From Mytilus edulis (lineage: Eukaryota; Mollusca; Bivalvia; Mytilida; Mytilidae): a DNA stretch of 64,000 bases. Positions 9,385-19,832 of this stretch are shown one piece after another (positions within the stretch are counted from its first letter, which is position 1; the number at the start of each line of letters is the position of its first letter). The position numbers were made by a program, and so were the translations under genes. The notes below the pieces were generated by a model. The model did not search any database, was not told the origin of the DNA, and was given only the letters and a program-made list of their open reading frames with translations. Location: assembly GCF_963676685.1 (NCBI RefSeq), contig NC_092354.1, forward strand, positions 30,536,193-30,600,192, read 5' to 3'.

Positions 9385-10119
9385 GTATAACATTACAAAA
9401 GATACAACATAGGGTAACCTACCATATGAGACTTGTATGAATGTTCCTCATGCATTTTTACTTTTTATTGGATTTGATGCTGTTTTTTCTTCTTATCTAA
9501 GCTGTCATAAATGTGTCAATAAACTTAAGATATGAAAAAGAAAGGATACGGGGCATGCGCCAATGATTAAAAACAACCCAATGAAACATTAGAACCTAGA
9601 AAAATAACATTATCTAGGGGTTGTCGTGTGGTCTTCAGTAGTAAGCGACAACCCATATAAAAAAGATGTGGTATGATTGCCAATGAGACAACTATCCACA
9701 AATGACCAAAATGACACAAACATTAACAACTATAGGTCACCGTACCACATATAAACAAAAGAAATTATTTTCCAAAACGAGTGTCATCACAAAAAAAGTA
9801 TCAGTTTTAAATTTGTCTGATTTTGACAAACTAAATACATTTTATTGATTACTGATTTTTTTTAACATATTCAGCTATAAAAGGTACTGAAATGAAAAAT
9901 GAAAGATTATGCATGGTGGGGGTGAAATAAAAAGTGTCTTTTGACTCCCTCTCCCCTACATTTATTGCTGGAACATCCCTCATTGTTGTAACACATAAAC
10001 ACATTTGGTAGTCAGATTGCTTTCAACCATAAACTATAGTGATATTTTTCTTCTTCAGAATGCTAAATTTAAAAGTTTTAATTAATTTGTGATGATATTT
10101 CTTTTTTACTTCCATTTAG
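9385..10119. repeat. Intronic sequence with interspersed-repeat fragments
   Basis: Between the split exon and the next acceptor lies a repeat fragment at about 9,540-9,765. It includes a hairpin GGTTGTCG...CGACAACC at 9,620-9,654 and the common mussel sequence GGTATGATTGCCAATGAGAC. The remainder is AT-rich without open frames. Confidence 0.45.
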
Positions 10120-10151
10120 GCAAGATGTTATCTCTCATATCAAAGAGATAG
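10120..10151 (+). CDS. Candidate terminal exon of the 8.5-kb gene
   Basis: The acceptor CATTTAG|G precedes a short frame. With the one leftover base from the previous exon it reads GKMLSLISKR and a TAG. It is short and rests on splice phase alone; another frame of the same exon runs QDVISHIKEIEYGTGSQY to TGA. Tandem-array homology begins about 85 bases downstream. Confidence 0.25.
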
Positions 10152-10234
10152 AATATGGAACTGGCAGCCAATATTGATATAATGTGGTACTAGTAGCTCC
10201 AATACCATCATGGGCTGAAGACATAACAGGAATT

Positions 10235-10940
10235 GTGTGTAATCAGTGACACGTGCCCTTATTATTTTACAAAAATTAACAGATCTATGTAAGTTCGATT
10301 TCAAATTCTACCAAAATTTAATTTTTATATAAGCAACATGTAACGAATATATACATACATCCTGTGTGCAAATGCGATGACTATAAAGGGTCCTGAGTGC
10401 ACTCAGGAGGTCCTGAGCGGTGTTTAGGCGTACCCAAAAAGGCATACATGAAATTTAACATGCTCATTTTACTTTTCTTGTACCACTTAATTAAGAAAAT
10501 GAAGGTTTTCATTGCTCGTGTAAAAATGCGCGTTTGATAATCGTACAGGTAGACATAAAAAATAATTTTGTCGTTCAATGTATGAAGGCATATATACATG
10601 CATCACTATATAACAACAAATGTAACGAAGAAGCACAGAAAGGCATACTAAGTACATCAAATTTAACATACTCATTTTGCTTCTCTTATACAACTTAATT
10701 TATCTATATAAAGTCTACACTGAAAGGATAGAAGGTTTTCATTGCTGGTGTAAAATTACGCGTTTGAAATTCGCACAGGTAGACATAAAATAATTTTGTC
10801 GTTCAAAGTTTGAAGGCATACATACATGCACAGTCACGTAAAGTTGATATAACAAAGTTGAAACAACAGACTCAACAGTAAATGTAATAATAATAAATAA
10901 AATATTACGTACATTTTCACGTCAAATGTATAACATAACT
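10235..10940 (+). repeat. Block A, empty Harbinger site 1
   Basis: Block A is itself about 2.5 copies of a diverged ~200-230 bp module. Each module has AATTTAACATxCTCATTTT, then GGTTTTCATTGCT-x-GTGTAA, then CAGGTAGACATAAAA and ATTTTGTCGTTCAA. At 10,735-10,751 the site GGTTTTCATTGCTGGTG is uninterrupted; in the next block A it is occupied by the Harbinger element. Other empty versions are at about 23,280 and 36,126. No gene is present; short - strand frames are chance. Confidence 0.85.
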
Positions 10941-12150
10941 AAAGGCTCTAAAGAGCCTCTCTAAAGAGTCTGTGTCGCTCACCTTGGCATATGTGAATTA
11001 AACAAAGGAAGCAGAGTGTTCATGACAAAATTGTGTTTAGGTGATTGTGATGTGTTTGTACATCTTCCTTTACTGAACATTCTTGCTGCTTACAATTATC
11101 TCAATCTATAATGAACTTGTCCGTGTAGTTTCATGTATGTACTGGTAGATTCTTCCGTTATTCGGAGCACCCCTCGAGAGCTGCGAGGGTACAGTGGAAT
11201 CCGTGTACACTCCCTTTCAGGATTAATGGAGATGTGTCACTAACGTATTTACAATGTGCAATATTTACAAGGACAATCCCCACCCCAACACAAAGGGAGT
11301 GCTAGGACACCGGGATATCTGTTATTATGGTGGAGGAAGCCGAAGTACTCGGAGAGAACCACCGGGACACTCGGCGGAAACAGACAAACCGAAGTGATAT
11401 CAGTAGCTGATTGATCTCCAGGTCAAAGCAGGGGACAACTTTGACCAACCGAGGCCCCCAAAGTACCCATTCTAGTTTAAACTCCGGTCTGGGTACCAGA
11501 GATGTATGTGAGAGGGTGAAAATCACCCTTCTGATGTACTGATATATTTAGCATCCCGAGTCAGACTCGAACTCGGGACCTTCAGTACTGTAGCCATCGG
11601 TCTTAACCACTTGACCACGAACTCACATATTCAGTGGAAAATGTTAGTAAAAATTTACAAATTTTATGAAAATTGTTTAAAATTGATTATAAAGGACAAT
11701 AACTTCTTAGCGGGTCAATTGACCATTTTGGTCATTTTGACTTATTTTTTAGTCTTAAATTGCTGTACATTATTGCTGTTTACAGTTTATCTCTATCTTT
11801 AATAATATTCAAGATAATAACCCAAAACAGCAAAATTTCCTTAAATTACCAATTTAGGGGCAGCAACCTAACAACGAGTTGTCCGATTCATCTAAAAATT
11901 TCAGGGCAGATAGATCTTGACCACATAAACAATTTTACCCCATGTCAGATTGCTCTAAATGCTTTGGTTTTTTGAGTTATAAGACAAAAACTGCATTTTA
12001 CCCCTTTGTTCTATTTTTAGCCGTAGCGGCCATCTTGGTTGGTTTGCCCGGTCTCAAAACACATTTTTTAAACTAGATACATCAATGATGATTGTGGCCA
12101 AGTTTGGATTAATTTGGCCCAGTAGTTTCAGAGGAAAATATTTTTGTAAT
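10941..12150. repeat. Interspersed mussel repeat split by a SINE
   Basis: It begins AAAGGCTCTAAAGAGCCTC and TGTGTCGCTCACCTTGGCAT, and continues past the SINE to GTTTCAGAGGAAAATATTTT. I recognise this as an abundant mollusc repeat. It is interrupted exactly by the element at 11,134-11,629. In unit 3 the two halves are joined without the insertion. The equivalent segment in unit 2 is about 23,514-24,725. Confidence 0.7.
11134..11629 (-). mobile_element. tRNA-derived SINE, unit 1 copy
   Basis: Read on the - strand, the head has an A box TGGTCAAGTGG (11,607-11,617) and a B box GAGTTCGAGTC (11,564-11,574), spaced as in a tRNA. A central GC-rich part contains CCGAGTACTTCGGCTTCCTC. This resembles the deeply conserved central domain described for metazoan SINEs (Nin-type), an inference from memory. 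The insertion is flanked by TTCA on both sides, and unit 3 (36,546-36,555) preserves the unoccupied sequence GTTTCAGTGG. Length is about 496 bp. The long - strand frame inside is not a gene. Confidence 0.75.
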
Positions 12151-12558
12151 CATATCCCAATTCCATTCATCATTTATAATATCTTCATTTTGGTTCATTG
12201 GTACTCTTGTATCAGAGTCATCTGATAAATCTTGATTAATGTTAATGTTAGGAAAACTTGAAGATTCTATAAATTTTTGTCCCAGTCCACAGGTTCTAGC
12301 ACTTTTGTTTTGGCTAAAATCTTTGCCTTGGGCTTCGTCATCATTAGCACTTGTTTTGTAATAAGCATTATTTGAAGCTGCATGTAAATCTTTATTCACT
12401 GAACGTGAAATACTCATCCACCGTCTCTTATATTTTTGGCGCCTCTCGTTTTTGTAAATCCATCCCGGAAACAGAAGTTTTAAACAACATGCACTTATGT
12501 TAGCTAAAGTTAGTATATCAAAATAAAAATCAAACGAATCAAATGTTTCTGTACTCAA
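12109..12558 (-). CDS. Hypothetical protein, 149 aa, unit 1
   Basis: A single open frame starts MSTETFDSFDFYFDILTLAN. A hydrophobic stretch (residues ~10-32) is followed by a basic segment (NERRQKYKRRWMSISRSVNK, about 37-56) and an acidic, Asn/Asp-rich tail. The last nine or so residues (FSSETTGPN) are encoded by the interspersed repeat, so the original C-terminus was lost or replaced. No family is recognised. One membrane anchor with a cytoplasmic tail is possible. Copies occur in unit 2 (one-base frameshift near the start) and unit 3 (internal deletion). It may be a captured host exon carried in the array; expression is unproven. Confidence 0.35.
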   Translation of the reverse strand: MSTETFDSFDFYFDILTLANISACCLKLLFPGWIYKNERRQKYKRRWMSISRSVNKDLHAASNNAYYKTSANDDEAQGKDFSQNKSARTCGLGQKFIESSSFPNININQDLSDDSDTRVPMNQNEDIINDEWNWDMITKIFSSETTGPN

Positions 12559-13493
12559 ACATTAACTTTAGTTTTTTCCCCGTTCATTTTTAAACGTTTT
12601 ATTTGATATCTGTCAATATTCATCTTGTCTTTTTATTTAAATGAAACGAATATAAATACGTTAGTAGTTTTTTTTTACAGTTCTGGAGTTAACAAACAGT
12701 CAACATGTCTGCTGAAATGAAGTTTCGTCAACTGAGAGTTTACAGTAGTTAATAAACAATTGAAGATGTGGGTGTATGTGTAAATATATTTAGTTACAAA
12801 AGTTCTGGTGGAACTGGGACTAACTATATCAATATAAAATTGCAAACCTTGTATGTGTATTTTATTTCCATCACAACCGTTAATGTGAACGTGCTAGTGT
12901 GTAAGTGATAACATTGAGAATGGAAATTGAGAATGTGTCAAAGAGACAACAACCCGACCATAGAAAAAACAACAGCAAAAGGTCACCAACGGGTCTTCAA
13001 TGTAGCGAGAAGTGAGCATGTATGTACTTAGATTATAGGACAGCACGCACACAGCCAAGATATTAGACTTATTTTAAAATTGTAAATATTGTCATTGTAA
13101 ATATTGTACATACATGTAATTGTCTTCTCTTTAACTATGTGTATTGTTTATTGAGAATAAAATTTGATATTAAGTAGATATGTAGAGCGAGAAAAAGAAA
13201 AATAGAACTTGTTACAGACTTTATTATTTTCTTTATTCATAAACTGCAGAATACAAAATTAAATTTAGCCGACAAAATGAAAAGTAAACTGAAAAAGAAC
13301 ATCGAATTGGTTATCTTATTTTTTTTCCATAAACATACAATTCATTGTATTGACAGCGCATAATTTAAATTTAACTGCATTAAACAATCTCAACTATTTT
13401 AAACGCAACATTGTACAAACAACACAATTCATAAACATTGATAAAGATAATCCAATTAATTTTGTTGATTGGATAATAAACGGCTTAGTAGTT
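12559..13493. other. Array block B, gene-poor; contains a retroelement 3' end
   Basis: About 12,917-13,020 is a - strand copy of a retroelement 3' end: in the sense strand GGTGACCTTCTGCTGTTG, then GTTGTCTCTTTGACACATTC. The same tail ends the element at 51,813-52,968. A TATAAATA at 12,652-12,659 lies about 50 bp upstream of an ATG (12,705) with a 15-codon frame, a promoter-like arrangement without a recognisable gene. The rest is AT-rich. Confidence 0.5.
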
Positions 13494-14097
13494 GTGTAAT
13501 CAGTGACACGTGCCCTTATTACTTTACAAAAATTAACAGATCTATGTAAGTTCGATTTCAAATTCTACCAAAATTTAATTTTTATATAAGCAGCATGTAA
13601 CGAATATATACATACATCCTGTGTGCAAATGCGATGACTATAAAGGGTCCTGAGTGCACTCAAAAGGTCCTGAGCGGTGTTTAGGCGTACCCAAAAAGGC
13701 ATACATGAAATTTAACATGCTCATTTTACTTTTCTTGTACCACTTAATTAAGAAAATGAAGGTTTTCATTGCTCGTGTAAAAATGCGCGTTTGATAATCG
13801 TACAGGTAGACATAAAAAAGTAATTTTGTCGTTCAATGTATGAAGGCATATATACATGCATCACTATATAACAACAAATGTAACGAAGAAGCACAGAAAG
13901 GCATACTAAGTACATCAAATTTAACATACTCATTTTGCTTCTCTTATACAACTTAATTTATCTATATAAAGTCTACACTGAAAGGATAGAAGGTTTTCAT
14001 TGGGTCGATTCGTTTCTGACTAATTCGGTATACACCGACCACGTGGTCGATCTACACCGGACCAACCGTAGAAACGAACGAACCGACTATATACAAT

Positions 14098-15678
14098 ATG
14101 GCCGATTGCAGTGCTATTTGTGTGGCAACTTGTGTTGCCATGGAATTGATGGAATCTTCAGATGATGAGTCAAATTTCCTTTTGGAAAGGTATTTTATTT
14201 TTAAGAAATATACTACCTTGAGCTAATTTGTTGATTTTTCCTACTATTTGTTTGTATGTGTAAGCATGTGTGTAAAGGGGCGTGACCGGCATGTATACCA
14301 TCCCCCTTCATTTTTATTGCTATAAAAATAACATCATTCGGGAATTCGGGATTTGGCCGATTTCTTTTCCTTACTTTTTTCGTGAATTCGAGATTCGGCA
14401 TTTTTATTTTTTTATGAATTCGCTCCTGGACAAGTTTACCAGATTACCCTTCATAAAAAAGTGTGGCAGTTTATAAAGCCAGCATTCTCAGAATAAACAA
14501 TTGTACTAAAAATAATATCAAATACATTTATCAAGCATATCAATTCTTCACTGTTCAACTTAATCGTTTTCCTATTGGATATTTTGAATATTAAATTGTA
14601 TGTATCAGAAAATATACATCTTTATTTTCTTAATTTCAGTGATCGAAAGGATCGTCATAAAACACAGGACTTTTTCGAGTGGACAGTTCCAAGATATTTC
14701 CCAGATATGTTCAAGAAATTTTTTAGGATTTCACCTCAGTCTTTTGAACTTGTATGTCAACTGTTAGGAGCTAATGAACAATTGGCAAAAAGAACATATC
14801 GAGGGGGACGACAAGAAATACCATTGGAGAAAAAAGTAATGATCGTTTTGCGATATTTAGCATCACAAGAAACTATTTTAGGAATAAGCGATCGGTTTAA
14901 TATAACTGTTTCAACATTTACCAAGTACAGAGAAAAGGTTGTTAACGCAATAAATGATCTTCTCCCCAGATTTGTTCAGTGGCCTGAAGAATTGGATTCT
15001 GTCGCAATAAAGTTTAATGAAATGGGGACATACGAATTTCAAAACATTATAGGGGCAATCGATGGAAGCCACATTCCGATTGAGCAGCCATTGGAATGTC
15101 CCAATTCATACTATAATAGAAAAAAATTTCACTCTGTAATTTTACAGGCCGTATGCAAAGACGATCTTAGTTTCGTTAACATTTGTGTAGGTATGCCAGG
15201 AAGATGCCATGACGCTAAGGCGTTTAAGCATTCTCATTTATCTGAAATTGGAGATGAACTCTGCAGGCAAGGACAATATCACATTCTAGGCGATGCGGCT
15301 TACGCACTAATGAGGTGGCTTATAACACCATTTCGCGACAATGGAAATTTAACAAGAGAGCAATATAATTTCAACAAATTTCTGTCATCCAAAAGACAGG
15401 TAATTGAAAGAGCCTTTGCGTTGTTAAAAGGACGTTTTCGTCGTTTGAAATACGTTAGCATTAGAGATATCAAGTGTATTTGTAAAATAATTTCAGCCTG
15501 CTGTGTTCTCCATAATATCTGCCTACAAAGTGATGAAGACATTGCTGAATTTATTGATGCAGAAATTGATGAATTGGACGCAAATTTAGGGGAGAACTTT
15601 CCAGTGAATGCAGACAATGGAGAAGGTATCTTGAAGAGAAACAATCTAACTATCGAATTAAACAGAGTCAACAGCTAA
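14098..15678 (+). CDS. Harbinger DDE transposase (HARBI1-like nuclease), 376 aa, unit 1
   Basis: Two exons: 14,098-14,189 (30 codons plus two bases, MADCSAICVATCV...) and 14,640-15,678, joined across a GT...AG intron (GAAAG|GTATTT; TTTCAG|T). The start is the first ATG after the left end, at context CAATATGG. The product would cut and join element ends. The catalytic triad is visible: D172 in GAIDGSHIPI, D249 in GDAAYALMRW and E287 in VIERAFALLKGRF, numbered in the spliced protein. N-terminal to these is a helix-turn-helix-like region (about residues 80-130, VMIVLRYLASQETILGISDR). Length fits HARBI1-type transposases (~350-400 aa). An AATAAA lies at the stop codon and another ten bases downstream. 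The partner is the convergent Myb-like gene. No stop or frameshift is seen, so the enzyme may be functional. Confidence 0.92.
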
Positions 15679-16228
15679 TAAATGACAATAAACATTATTT
15701 CAACTTTGAAATGTTATTCAAACAAATACACCCATGATTAAAGTACATTATGTAGATTTTATTGGTTTTAGTGGCCTTGAGTTGTTTTGTATGTTTTAGC
15801 CGGGATGTTGTCTCTTTGACATATTCCCCGTTTCCATTCTTATTCAATAAAAATACTGAAGAAGATATGGTATGAGTTCGGATGAATAAGCAAATTTAGG
15901 TTACAGTAGGGTCTTAAGCACAAAGCTTTCAAGTTTGCTCACACTAAACAGCAAGCTATAAAGGCCCAAAATTACCAGTGTTCAAAAATTCAAATAGGAA
16001 ACCAAAAAAAATATGCAACATATGTTTGTCTTGATGCTGAAATGCTGGATTCAAGAATTTCATAAAAATGAAATAAAATCATCAGTTTGTGTATATTTAA
16101 TAATAAGTATATTCTTCAGGTATACTCTGTAACAATAAAACAAATAAAACACATATCTGTGTGGAAACAATTAAACATAAAAAAAGTGTCAACAAGAAAT
16201 GAGATCTGATACAGAGTTACATCTGGAT
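15679..16228. other. Tail-to-tail spacer between the two Harbinger genes
   Basis: It carries AATAAA signals for the transposase near 15,677 and 15,688. A 60-bp retroelement 3'-end fragment (GTTGTCTCTTTGACATATTC) lies at about 15,808-15,827. A candidate - strand poly(A) signal (TTTATT on the + strand) is near 15,757. No gene is present. Confidence 0.5.
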
Positions 16229-19200
16229 CTACTTTTTTGCAATGTCTTTCATGACATCTATAAGACTTTTGAAGCATTCCATTTTTTCCGTGTGTCGCCT
16301 TTCTGATGCCTCAGCCAATAACTCGAAACGATCAGTTGTCTTCTTTTTCTTCTTTTCTTTAGCTATTAAGAATAAAATAATCATAGATTTTATAAATATA
16401 TTTTCAAAATTACATCGATTCCAATCATATGGTAATGTACTTATTTCAGTCGTGTAAATTGACTAGTCACAAAAGTGGTTGTTATCATAGAAAGTAAGGA
16501 TGCTGTTAATATATTTATCATAATTTTCATAATTTCATATTTTTCTGGTATTATTATTTTTGTTGTTTGAATCAAAACGTCTAAATTTGTGTTGTATAAT
16601 ACATGTAATTCTGATTTTTTTTTGCTGTATATAATTTAATGTACATGCATGTAGTCCCTACCCTTTAGCATCCATTTTGACATCCTGAATGAAATTTAAA
16701 CTCGATTTGTTTCGTCATCTTGTCACATGTTTGGTATCTTGGCGTAGTGGTTGGAAACCTAGTCAGGTAAGCAACTCTAATAAATCCAAAAGGATTTCCT
16801 AAAAAACCTCCCATCTCCCTTTGGTTTATGCTTTTTACAATGCTATTTCGGCATGAATGACCAGCAATGTTACACGACTGATGTAAAAGATACCCCCTCC
16901 AGGAATTCTTAGTGAAAGGCGTCATGAGGTCAACTGAAATATACAAATTTCTATATTTTTTTTTTAATTTTTAATCCAATTACAGATGTTTGCCTACATA
17001 AAACCTTATTCTAAGTTGTAGCCAGACATTTTGAAAGAAGGTGTGTATAATAATTTCATTTCTACAGCATTTTCACATAGGAATTTGACATCTATTCTGT
17101 AAGAAGTGTTGTGTGTTATGCCACTAATATTGGATTACAATTTTGCAAATATAATTTTTAGCTAGCACGTTTTAGTCCAACGTTTGGAAGTCATTGCATG
17201 TGTTTAAATGTACCCATAATAGTTTAGTTTATTTGTTGTAAAGTAAACTGGTAAAAAATAATTATTTTTCAAGAATTCATGTTCTAATTCAAAATACTAA
17301 ATACATTTTCAAAAGTCATTACATGACGTGTTTTAATGTAACCATAATAGTAGGTTTTTTGTTGTAAGGTAAAATGGTAAAAAGTCATTTGTTTTACAGT
17401 TTTATTACCTTGAGGTTCAGGACATGAAGTAGACACTTTCATTTTTCTCTTGGAAGGCGTTGGGTTACTAGTTTCTTCCTCTTCACTGGAACTTTCAGCT
17501 GCAAAACAAGAATAAGATACTTATTTCCAAGCAATAAGCAGTTCAACGTTTTGAATCATTTTTCAAGAATTCTATTTCGATTTAATTGCTGCATCTTTTT
17601 TTTAAAAAGTCATAATACCTATGTTGGTGCAATTCTAAATATCAATACATATACAAATTAATTTACGACAAAAGATTATAAAATGAATATATTATATTAA
17701 TTTACCTCTAAATAATCAATACATGTATATATGAAATACAACCCAACTCTGTGTGAAACTCAAGGTTGATTCTGTATATAAATGATATCATAATAAAAAA
17801 AAGTACCTTTTTTAGGCTTACTGGAATCCAACAGATATTTTGGTTGTACATCATGTTGGCTTTCAAACACTGTAAATTCTGTTGGGATTTCAATGTTACT
17901 CTCGCCACTTGTTTTTAGTTTCTTTTTCATTCTTTCAAATCTATCCTTCATACTTCTTATTTTGATCCTACACTGCTCTGGAGTAACTTGTATTGAGAGT
18001 TTTTCCGCAATCTCTTGGGATATTCTCACCCATTTATTTTTTATGAAGGATTTACTCTTCTCGTATTTATCATACAAATCAAGCAAAAATTTTTCAGAAT
18101 CTTTAGACCATGTTGAGCTTGTCGATGGTATCTGTTTGGCACTTGTGCTGGCTAGGCTAGTGGCACTTGTGCTACTTGTGCTGGCTTGGCTAGTGGCACT
18201 TGTGCTGGCTTGGCTAGTGGCACTTGTGCTGGCTTGAGTGCTCATACTAGGCATATCCGTAGCTTGGCTAGATTCCACTCTCAGGATACTAACAGTTACC
18301 TGACCATCGACATAATCCCTTTCTTCCAAAAATCGGGACATAGCCTCTTCATCTGCAAAGTTCAAACACATTTTAAATCATTGAAGTTAATGACGCTAAA
18401 TATTTTGATGACAACGCTGACCATCTAAAAGTACAAAAACCGATAAACAAATAAAATGCAAGCACACTGCAGTCGTATTTCGGACATGTATGTAAGCAAG
18501 TGGTATATATTTATTGTATAGCAATATTGATTCCCCATAAAAAGCAAGGTAAAAATATTCCTATATTGCACAAGTTCTATTTTGCACCTGATGGCTCCAG
18601 AGAAAAATTGATGATTTCATCAAGGACAAAAATCTTATTATAAAATCCATTTGTGGCCACGTTTGTGGCATCATCTTTACAGAACCTAGTAATTACATTA
18701 TTGGTTTTTAGTGGGGCCACGGTTGCTCATTTAAAAATATATTCTTAAGGTGTGTATTCGTTTGGTTATTTTGTATATAATAATTTAACCAATTTGTTTC
18801 AAGCATCACCAACTTACCTCCGCTTTCTAACTTTAGCAACGTTACTATGTCTGTTCTTACTATGAATTTTCGGAATATTTCTCCATCTTTGACAACAGAA
18901 ATGATTGCAGTTTCTCTCCTGGCCGGCAACTTTGGAAGAACTCTGGAATTCAAAGAAAAGGTTCTTTTTAAAATTTAAATTGTTTAGAGAAGGGCGGATC
19001 CACAATTTAATTGCAGTTCTAAGGGGCTGTAAAAAGAAGAAGAAAATTGAAGTCTTTGTGATAATTTGTGTACAAAAACAAGATGTCATGCAATTAAATT
19101 ACAGTATATGCTTTCCCAATTAAAGGTATGTGGGTGCAAGTCCACAAATTTATGCTTCAACTCAGCACATGTATGTGTGATCCTCAGCAGGGGCGGATCT

Positions 19201-19832
19201 AGTCCAAATAATTATGACGTCTTGCAAGGCTTTTTTATATTTTTATGTCATAAAAAAGTTATAAAAAAGCCTTGCAAGACGTCATAATTATTTGGTCTAG
19301 GGCGGATCCAGCAATTTTCAAAAGGGGGGGGGGGGGGTGCTAGTCCTTTAATATATAACCTCTGGAGGCGATATTTTCTATTTACATTATTATTCTAATG
19401 ATTTCTTTTTACTTATTTTGGTATTTTATATTTTTTTTACTTTTTGTTGTTTTTATTATCAATGTGCATAAAATAGGGGGTGGGGGTGCTTACCCAGGAC
19501 AAAGGGGAGAGCAAAACATATGTCCCGATACAAATGCATTGATTGGCCAAAATAAAGGGGGTGCTACCCCCCCCCCCCCCCCCCCCCCCCATGGATCCAC
19601 CACTGCTCAGTATGACAGTATGATCATGTTTGATCATGTTTTAATGCAACATGCACCCAACACAATCAAGATTCTATTGTTAAATATATTTTCGTTCTTT
19701 GGTTTTACATGTAATTCAATAAATTTTACTTCAGATACATGTAAAATGAATTATTTACAAATTATTCCGATTTATTCTTATTTTCTCAGTCAAATTTTCC
19801 CACACTTACAACTTTTCCGCCATCTTGGACAT
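16229..19832 (-). CDS. Harbinger Myb/SANT-like DNA-binding protein, 305 aa, unit 1
   Basis: Five exons on the - strand: 19,832-19,810 (MSKMAEK, donor GTAAGT), 18,942-18,818 (VLPKLPARRETAIISVV..., donor GTAAGT), 18,352-17,807, 17,498-17,409 and 16,362-16,229. All junctions are GT/AG and phases agree; the total is 918 nt. Exon 3 has a Ser/Thr/Ala linker built of ASTSATSQ repeats. It is followed by a trihelix Myb/SANT-like domain: STWSKDSEKFLLDLYDKYE, NKWVRISQEIAEKL, TPEQCRIKIRSMKDRFERM. Exon 4 is acidic then basic (SSSEEEETSN, PSKRKMK: NLS-like). Exon 5 is lysine-rich and helical (ERRHTEKMECFKSLIDVM). In the Harbinger family this protein binds subterminal sequence and helps import the transposase. 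Exon 1 is short and rests on its ATG, donor and phase. Confidence 0.8.
18149..18237 (-). repeat. 24-bp coding minisatellite in the Myb-like gene
   Basis: Repeats of CTGGCTTGGCTAGTGGCACT plus TGTG (+ strand) encode ASTSATSQ. Unit 1 carries an extra 9 bp compared with unit 2 (ASTSSTSATSL against ASTSATSL), so the protein length differs by three residues. Confidence 0.85.
19188..19605. mobile_element. Nested MITE with CAGxGGxGGATC ends (418 bp), unit 1
   Basis: The left end is CAGGGGCGGATC and the right end, reverse complemented, is CAGTGGTGGATC; CTCAG flanks both sides (19,183-19,187 and 19,606-19,610). Inside are a long perfect hairpin (19,204-19,295), a G tract near 19,325 and a C tract of about 30 near 19,567-19,590. 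These GGCGGATCC-ended elements are common in invertebrate genomes; a lone end is at 6,407. It lies in intron 1 of the Myb-like gene. Confidence 0.6.
19204..19295. repeat. Perfect 35-bp inverted repeat
   Basis: The arms 19,204-19,238 and 19,261-19,295 are exact reverse complements separated by 22 bases. The core reads ATTATGACGTCTTGCAAGGC. Flanks GATCTAG / TCTAGGGCGGATC extend the symmetry partly. If transcribed it would form a long hairpin. Unit 2 has it unchanged at 31,772-31,863. Confidence 0.9.

Noticed and set aside
10381-10693. Several similar - strand frames (MYKRSKMSMLNLMY...) repeated through the array
   Set aside because: They follow the tandem module of block A on whatever strand stays open; composition is not coding-like and they recur only because the DNA recurs.
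11302-11526. 74-codon - strand frame, repeated at 23,875
   Set aside because: It lies wholly inside the tRNA-derived SINE and is a pass-through of its central domain.
15300-15671. 123-codon frame antisense to the transposase, present in both units
   Set aside because: Antisense shadow of a conserved coding exon.
16735-16765. A-box-like TGGCGTAGTGG inside the Harbinger element
   Set aside because: No B box follows within tRNA distance, so it is not a SINE head or tRNA.
19437-19637. Proline-rich and glycine-rich frames around the C tract
   Set aside because: Produced by the homopolymer tract of the nested MITE.
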